From contig JBAZPL010000084.1 of assembly GCA_041648155.1 (NCBI GenBank), positions 1 to 10,858 on the forward strand: a DNA stretch of 10,858 nucleotides, read 5' to 3'. This DNA comes from SSS58A sp041648155 (GTDB lineage Bacteria; Krumholzibacteriota; Krumholzibacteriia; Krumholzibacteriales; Krumholzibacteriaceae). The notes below the pieces were generated by a model. It was not told the DNA's origin and ran no database searches. It was given only the letters and a program-made list of their open reading frames with translations. The translations under genes were made by a program, and so were the position numbers. This document shows, one piece after another, positions 7,222 to 10,858 of this stretch; within the stretch, counting starts at the first letter, position 1, and the number at the start of each line of letters is the position of its first letter.

Positions 7222-8111
7222 GCCCGTTCGAGTTCTGGGGCCGGGTCAATCTGATGAAGGTCGGGATTTCGTACGCGGACGTCGTCAGCACGGTGAGCAA
7301 GACGTACGCCGAGGAAATCACGAGCACCGAGGAGTACGGCTGCGGCCTCGAGGGGGTTTTGCGGTCGCGAAAGGGCGATCTCGTCGGAATACTGAACGGC
7401 ATCGACATGGACGTTTGGGATCCGGCGAAGGACGCTCTCATTCCGTATCGGTTCACGCCGGAGGCGCTCGCCGGAAAAGGGCAAAATCGCGCTGAGCTGC
7501 TCAAGGCCTTCTCCCTTCCGCAGACGGGCGCCGGTCCCGTGATCGGCATGATTTCGCGGCTCGTCGATCAGAAGGGATTCGATATTCTCGCAGAGGCCTT
7601 CGAGCCGCTCATGGCGCTCGGGGTCAATCTCGTCGTCCTCGGGACGGGACAGGAGAAATATCACGAGCTCTACTGGGACTTCGCGAAGAAGCATCCGAAA
7701 CAGTTCGGGCTCAAGCTGGAGTTCAACGACCGGCTCGCCCATCTCATCGAGGCGGGGAGCGACTTCTTTCTCATGCCGTCCCGCTACGAGCCGTGCGGCC
7801 TCAACCAGATGTACAGCCTCCGGTACGGCACGATCCCGATCGTGCGGGCGACGGGAGGCCTGCTCGACACGATTTCCGACATCGACGGGGCAGGCGGGTC
7901 CGGAAACGGATTCATTTTCAGGGACTATTCCCCGGCCGCGCTCCTCGATGCCGTGAAACGGGCGGTTGAATTCTACCGCGACAAGAATGCGCTCCGGAAG
8001 GTTCGCAAACGGACCATGAAAGAGGATCATTCATGGCGGCGCTCCGCGGAAGAATATTGCGCGCTATACGCACGCGCGCGGAGCCGCGTTGGAATGGGGT
8101 TGACAAAGTAG
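7179..8111 (+). CDS. GlgA C-terminal fragment (after the frameshift)
   Basis: This is the donor-binding half of glycogen synthase. Family sequence in this frame begins at 7140 (HNLAYQG); 7179 is the first ATG inside it. Visible motifs are NGIDMDVWDP (residues 73-82), GMISRLVDQKG (123-133), VLGTGQE (153-159) and SRYEPCGLNQM (201-211). There is no convincing ribosome binding site before 7179, so this is unlikely to be an independent gene. Its last codons overlap the tRNA promoter. Confidence 0.7.
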   Translation: MQKAGFKTSLFAPMSPFEFWGRVNLMKVGISYADVVSTVSKTYAEEITSTEEYGCGLEGVLRSRKGDLVGILNGIDMDVWDPAKDALIPYRFTPEALAGKGQNRAELLKAFSLPQTGAGPVIGMISRLVDQKGFDILAEAFEPLMALGVNLVVLGTGQEKYHELYWDFAKKHPKQFGLKLEFNDRLAHLIEAGSDFFLMPSRYEPCGLNQMYSLRYGTIPIVRATGGLLDTISDIDGAGGSGNGFIFRDYSPAALLDAVKRAVEFYRDKNALRKVRKRTMKEDHSWRRSAEEYCALYARARSRVGMGLTK

Positions 8112-8129
8112 AGCGCCGGTTTTTATACT
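8100..8129 (+). promoter_or_regulatory. Sigma70-type promoter for the tRNA-Gly/tRNA-Cys pair
   Basis: TTGACA (8100-8105) and TATACT (8124-8129) are separated by 18 bases, with transcription expected from about 8136, some 17 bases before tRNA-Gly. The -35 box is inside the final codons and stop of glgA, so the tRNA unit can fire independently of the upstream genes. Confidence 0.78.
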
Positions 8130-8152
8130 TACTATTCGACAATCGATGAGGG

Positions 8153-8228
<76 letters not shown>

Positions 8229-8238
8229 ATTTTATTGA

Positions 8239-8313
8239 GGCGGCATAGCCAAGTGGTAAGGCGACGGTCTGCAAAACCGTTACTCACCGGTTCGAATCCG
8301 GTTGCCGCCTCCA
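8239..8313 (+). tRNA. tRNA-Cys(GCA)
   Basis: This is a 75-base cloverleaf. The acceptor arms GGCGGCA (8239-8245) and TGCCGCC (8303-8309) pair fully. The anticodon stem ACGGT/ACCGT (8264-8268 / 8276-8280) encloses loop CTGCAAA with anticodon GCA at 8271-8273. Discriminator T8310 is the identity base expected for tRNA-Cys, and CCA is encoded (8311-8313). Only 10 bases separate it from tRNA-Gly, so both probably come from one precursor. No hairpin-plus-T-run terminator is seen after it. Confidence 0.97.
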
Positions 8314-8337
8314 GCCATTAGATCTCTCCTCAGTTTC

Positions 8338-8366
8338 TTGAATTCGGGCACAAATCATGCTAAAAT
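8338..8366 (+). promoter_or_regulatory. Extended -10 promoter for the carbamoyltransferase gene
   Basis: TTGAAT (8338-8343) and TAAAAT (8361-8366) have the ideal 17-base spacing, and a TGC (8358-8360) directly before the -10 makes it an extended -10 element. The local AT-rich tract stands out against the GC-rich surroundings. Transcription would start near 8373 and leave a leader of about 70 bases. Confidence 0.72.
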
Positions 8367-8434
8367 AGAACTAATTAAAGCAGTAGCAGCGAGTTGAACG
8401 CCATCGCGGTCGGCTTCTATCGTTTTTTCATGTC

Positions 8435-8439
8435 GGAGG
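8435..8439 (+). promoter_or_regulatory. Ribosome binding site fixing the carbamoyltransferase start
   Basis: GGAGG lies five bases before ATG 8445. This supports MNILGISCF as the true N-terminus, which is where the family's conserved first strand begins, over the in-frame TTG at 8394. Confidence 0.75.
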
Positions 8440-8444
8440 CCTTA

Positions 8445-10262
8445 ATGAACATTCTCGGGATATCATGCTTCTATCATGACAGCGCCGCGGCGCTCGTTCG
8501 CGACGGCGAGATCGTTGCCGCCGCCCAGGAGGAACGCTTCACGCGCCGGAAGCACGATATGGGGTTCCCGAAACACGCGATCGCCTACTGCCTCGACCAC
8601 GCAAAGATACCGGTGGAGGCTCTCGACTACGTAGCCTTCTACGACAAGCCGCTTCTCAAGTTCGAGCGCATTCTGGAGATGTATTTCGCCTACGCGCCGC
8701 GAGGCATTCAGTCGTTTCTCATGGCGGTCCCGCTCTGGATCCGGGAAAAGGTCTGGATCCCCGAGCTCATCAAGAATGAGCTCGGATACGAGGGGCCGAT
8801 TCTCTTTCCCGAGCATCATCAGTCTCACGCCGCGTCCGCGTTCTTCCCGTCCCCGTTCGAGGAGGCGGCCTTCATGACGATGGACGGTGTCGGTGAGAAG
8901 ACGACCTCGTCGTACGGCATCGGGGAGGGAAACAAGGTGTCGATCCTCGGCGAGCAGCATTTCCCGCACTCGCTCGGACTCCTCTACAGCGCGTTCACGT
9001 ATTACACCGGCTTCAAGGTCAATTCGGGAGAGTACAAGGTCATGGGGCTGGCTCCCTACGGCGAGCCGAAGTACGTTCCGGCGATTCTCGAGCACCTGAT
9101 CGATCTCAAGGAAGACGGCTCGTTCAGAATGAATATGGAGTATTTCAACTACTGCGCCGGTCTCACGATGACGAGCGAGAAATTTCACAAGCTCTTCGGA
9201 GGGTCGCCGCGGAGGCCCGAAGGGGAGATGACTCAGCGCGACATGGATCTCGCCCGTTCGATTCAGGACGTCACCGAAGAGGTGATGCTCCGGACGGCGC
9301 GGCATGCGCACAAGGTGACGGGAAAAAAGAACCTCTGTCTCGCGGGAGGGGTCGCCCTCAACTGCGTCGGGAACGGCAGAATTCTGCGCGAGGGTCCGTT
9401 CGAGAAAATCTGGATACAGCCGGCGGCGGGGGACGCGGGCGGCGCTCTCGGCGCGGCGCTTTTCGTCTGGCATCAGTATCTCGGTAACGGCCGGGAGGCC
9501 GACGGCGCGACTGACAAGCAGCGGGGCTCGTATCTCGGACCCGCTTTCAGCAGCGAGCAGGTCCGGGCGTTCCTCGACAAGCACAAGCTTCCGTACCGCG
9601 AGATCGGGTACGACGCGCTTCCCGAAACGGTCGCCGGCCTCATTACGAGCGAGAAGGTCGTGGGATGGTTCCAGGGTCGCATGGAATTCGGACCGCGCGC
9701 CCTCGGCAACCGCTCGATTCTCGGAGATGCCCGCTCGTCGAAGATGCAGAAGATAATGAATCTCAAGATAAAGTTCCGCGAGAGCTTCCGTCCCTTCGCG
9801 CCGTCCGTGCTCGCGGAGCGCGTCTCAGATTACTTCGAGCTCGGCTGCGAGAGCCCCTACATGCTGCTCGTCGCGGATGTCGTCCCGGCGAGGCGGCGCG
9901 CGATGACGGAGGATGAACAGGGGCTTTTCGGAATCGACAAGCTCAACATCGTTCGCTCGGAGATCCCCGCGGTGACGCACATCGATTACTCGGCGCGCGT
10001 CCAGACGGCGCACCGCGAAACGAATCCGCTCTATCACCGGCTCATATCCGCGGTCGAGGCGAAAACGGGATGCGCGGTGATCGTCAATACCTCGTTCAAC
10101 GTGCGTGGGGAGCCGATCATATGCTCGCCGTTCGACGCATATACGTGTTTCATGCGCACCGAAATGGATTACCTCGTCATGGAGAACTGTATCCTCGACA
10201 AGAAGGAGCAGCCCTCCTTCCACGACGAGATCGACTGGCGGAAAACGTACGAGCTTGATTGA
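8445..10262 (+). CDS. NodU/CmcH-type O-carbamoyltransferase
   Basis: This 605-residue protein matches the family length of about 550-610. It transfers a carbamoyl group from carbamoyl phosphate, through carbamoyl-adenylate, to a hydroxyl of a sugar or secondary metabolite in the cytoplasm. The N-terminal Kae1/YgjD-like domain starts ILGISCFYHDSAAALV and carries the metal-binding HHQSHAASAFF (124-134), a DG pair (147-148), LAGGVALNC (299-307) and GRMEFGPRALGNRSIL (411-426). The C-terminal domain has FRPFAP (449-454 region) and NTSFNVRGEP (548-557). All key motifs are present and the gene looks intact. It has its own promoter and leads an operon with a membrane-anchored SGNH hydrolase 34 bases downstream. 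The acceptor is not readable from sequence; a surface polysaccharide sugar fits the neighbours. Confidence 0.95.
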   Translation: MNILGISCFYHDSAAALVRDGEIVAAAQEERFTRRKHDMGFPKHAIAYCLDHAKIPVEALDYVAFYDKPLLKFERILEMYFAYAPRGIQSFLMAVPLWIREKVWIPELIKNELGYEGPILFPEHHQSHAASAFFPSPFEEAAFMTMDGVGEKTTSSYGIGEGNKVSILGEQHFPHSLGLLYSAFTYYTGFKVNSGEYKVMGLAPYGEPKYVPAILEHLIDLKEDGSFRMNMEYFNYCAGLTMTSEKFHKLFGGSPRRPEGEMTQRDMDLARSIQDVTEEVMLRTARHAHKVTGKKNLCLAGGVALNCVGNGRILREGPFEKIWIQPAAGDAGGALGAALFVWHQYLGNGREADGATDKQRGSYLGPAFSSEQVRAFLDKHKLPYREIGYDALPETVAGLITSEKVVGWFQGRMEFGPRALGNRSILGDARSSKMQKIMNLKIKFRESFRPFAPSVLAERVSDYFELGCESPYMLLVADVVPARRRAMTEDEQGLFGIDKLNIVRSEIPAVTHIDYSARVQTAHRETNPLYHRLISAVEAKTGCAVIVNTSFNVRGEPIICSPFDAYTCFMRTEMDYLVMENCILDKKEQPSFHDEIDWRKTYELD

Positions 10263-10284
10263 GCGCGAAAGAGTGCGTTCGCGC
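10263..10284 (+). repeat. Inverted repeat between carbamoyltransferase stop and SGNH gene
   Basis: GCGCGAA (10263-10269) and TTCGCGC (10278-10284) form a perfect 7-bp stem with an 8-base loop. It starts on the base after the TGA and ends on the base before the AAAGG ribosome binding site (10285-10289). There is no T-run after it, so it is not a normal Rho-independent terminator. A role in mRNA stability or in tuning translation of the next gene is inferred. Confidence 0.6.
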
Positions 10285-10296
10285 AAAGGTTGCGTG

Positions 10297-10858
10297 ATGG
10301 CCGAGGATCGGAAACCGGATCTTTCAACGAGGCGTGGAAAGCGCATTGCGTTCGCGCTTTTCGCATTCCTGATATGCGTCGCGCTCGCGGCGGTATTGGC
10401 CGAGGCAGGTCTCCGGCTCTTTCTCCCTCAGCAAGAGGCGATGCGGTGTTTCGCATCGAGCGAACGGTACGGCTTCGAGCTCAGGAAGAATTTCCATCAG
10501 GCCTACCGCTATGTGGGCGACGAATTCGTCATGGACGTGCAGACGAATTCCCTCGGTCTTCGAGATCGAGAGTACGACATTTCCGAGTTCACGCGCAGCG
10601 GGGACATGCGGGTGCTTCTCCTCGGCGATTCCTTTGCATTCGGGCAGGGATTGAACATGCCGGATCATTACGGCACGAAGCTCGAGGGGATCCTCCAGGG
10701 ATCCGGTCTCGCCGCGACGGTGATCAAGGGAGGCGCACCCGGGTGGGGCACCTCGCAGGAGACGCTGTACGCGAAAGACCATTTCGAGCTCTTCAGGCCG
10801 GATATCGTCGTTATCACGTTCTGCGGGAATGATCCGGGGGACGATGAGGCATTCCTCT
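10297..10858 (+). CDS. Membrane-anchored SGNH/GDSL hydrolase-like protein (3' partial)
   Basis: The frame is open from ATG 10297 to the window edge (187 codons seen). The N-terminus is positively charged (to R16) and is followed by one membrane segment (about 17-36), giving an N-in anchor with an extracytoplasmic catalytic domain. SGNH block I is LLLGDSFAFGQG (107-118) with nucleophile S112. Block II glycine is within GGAPGWG (145-151), and block III is GND (177-179) with N178. The Ser-His-Asp-containing C-terminus is beyond the window. AAAGG (10285-10289) lies seven bases before the ATG; an adjacent in-frame GTG (10294) is a minor alternative. Such proteins act as sugar O-acetyl esterases or acyltransferases and often sit beside carbamoyltransferases in glycan clusters. 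The family is clear and the substrate unknown. Confidence 0.88.
   Translation, partial: MAEDRKPDLSTRRGKRIAFALFAFLICVALAAVLAEAGLRLFLPQQEAMRCFASSERYGFELRKNFHQAYRYVGDEFVMDVQTNSLGLRDREYDISEFTRSGDMRVLLLGDSFAFGQGLNMPDHYGTKLEGILQGSGLAATVIKGGAPGWGTSQETLYAKDHFELFRPDIVVITFCGNDPGDDEAFL

Larger units (their letters stand above)
6613..8111 (+). pseudogene. glgA: Glycogen synthase GlgA (GT5), interrupted by a frameshift at about 7141
   Basis: GlgA extends an alpha-1,4-glucan using ADP-glucose (sometimes UDP-glucose). The two frames together cover the whole enzyme, about 501 residues if repaired, close to the usual 480-500. The first frame (6613-7140) has the KVGGL donor loop (K20-L24) and HCNDFH (146-151, with Phe where Trp is common). 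It reads to VFT and then leaves the family sequence, stopping at 7221. From 7140 the third frame reads HNLAYQGVFG and continues to MPSRYEPCGLNQMYSLRYG and the TAG at 8109-8111. The family motif is VFT-[IV]-HNLAYQG, so two residues plus one base, 7 bases in all, are missing. AAAGGA (6599-6604) is a good ribosome binding site. No other damage is visible, so the lesion is recent or a sequencing/assembly error. Confidence 0.88.

Noticed and set aside
8394..8444. TTG start giving 17 extra residues on the carbamoyltransferase
   Set aside because: There is no ribosome binding site for it, while GGAGG precedes ATG 8445, where the conserved family N-terminus begins.
10290..10832. 180-residue Arg-rich + strand open frame over the SGNH gene
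   Set aside because: It is a shadow frame. The overlapping frame from 10297 has a membrane segment and all three visible SGNH blocks and simply runs off the window.

Overview
The window is a GC-rich, densely coded bacterial segment with every gene on the + strand. A lipoprotein with a lipobox and a SPOR (peptidoglycan-binding) domain points to a Gram-negative-type envelope. The genes resemble those of uncultured GC-rich lineages (FCB-type candidate phyla would fit), but the sequence alone does not fix the phylum.

Region 1 (2-4863) is a tight surface-glycan operon. It holds a Gfo/Idh/MocA sugar oxidoreductase (5' end cut by the window edge), a left-handed beta-helix acyltransferase, a GT4 glycosyltransferase, a radical SAM/SPASM enzyme and a second GT4 glycosyltransferase. 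Stops and starts overlap by one base (TGATG) at two junctions, and the other two gaps are 10 and 15 bases. The likely role is to make, acylate and polymerise a modified sugar; the radical SAM step is unassigned.

Region 2 (about 4864-8111) starts with a possible promoter, then a SPOR-domain lipoprotein, a GalT-like nucleotidylyltransferase and a glycogen synthase (glgA). glgA is broken in this sequence. Its reading frame shifts at about 7141, exactly where the family's TIHNLAYQG-type motif belongs, and the gap fits a 7-base deletion between two CAC repeats. The GalT-like protein has features of the branch that includes ADP-glucose phosphorylase, which would link it to glgA through ADP-glucose.

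Region 3 (8100-8313) is a strong sigma70-type promoter, whose -35 box lies in the last codons of glgA, driving tRNA-Gly(GCC) and tRNA-Cys(GCA). Both tRNAs encode their CCA ends.

Region 4 (8338-10858) has its own extended -10 promoter, a NodU/CmcH-type O-carbamoyltransferase, a perfect 7-bp hairpin filling the space between the stop codon and the next ribosome binding site, and a membrane-anchored SGNH/GDSL hydrolase cut by the right edge. These look like glycan- or secondary-metabolite-decorating enzymes.

I see no CRISPR array, insertion sequence, phage gene or defence system, and no convincing new multi-gene system. The points most worth checking are the glgA frameshift, the true substrate of the GalT-like protein, and the radical SAM enzyme between two glycosyltransferases.
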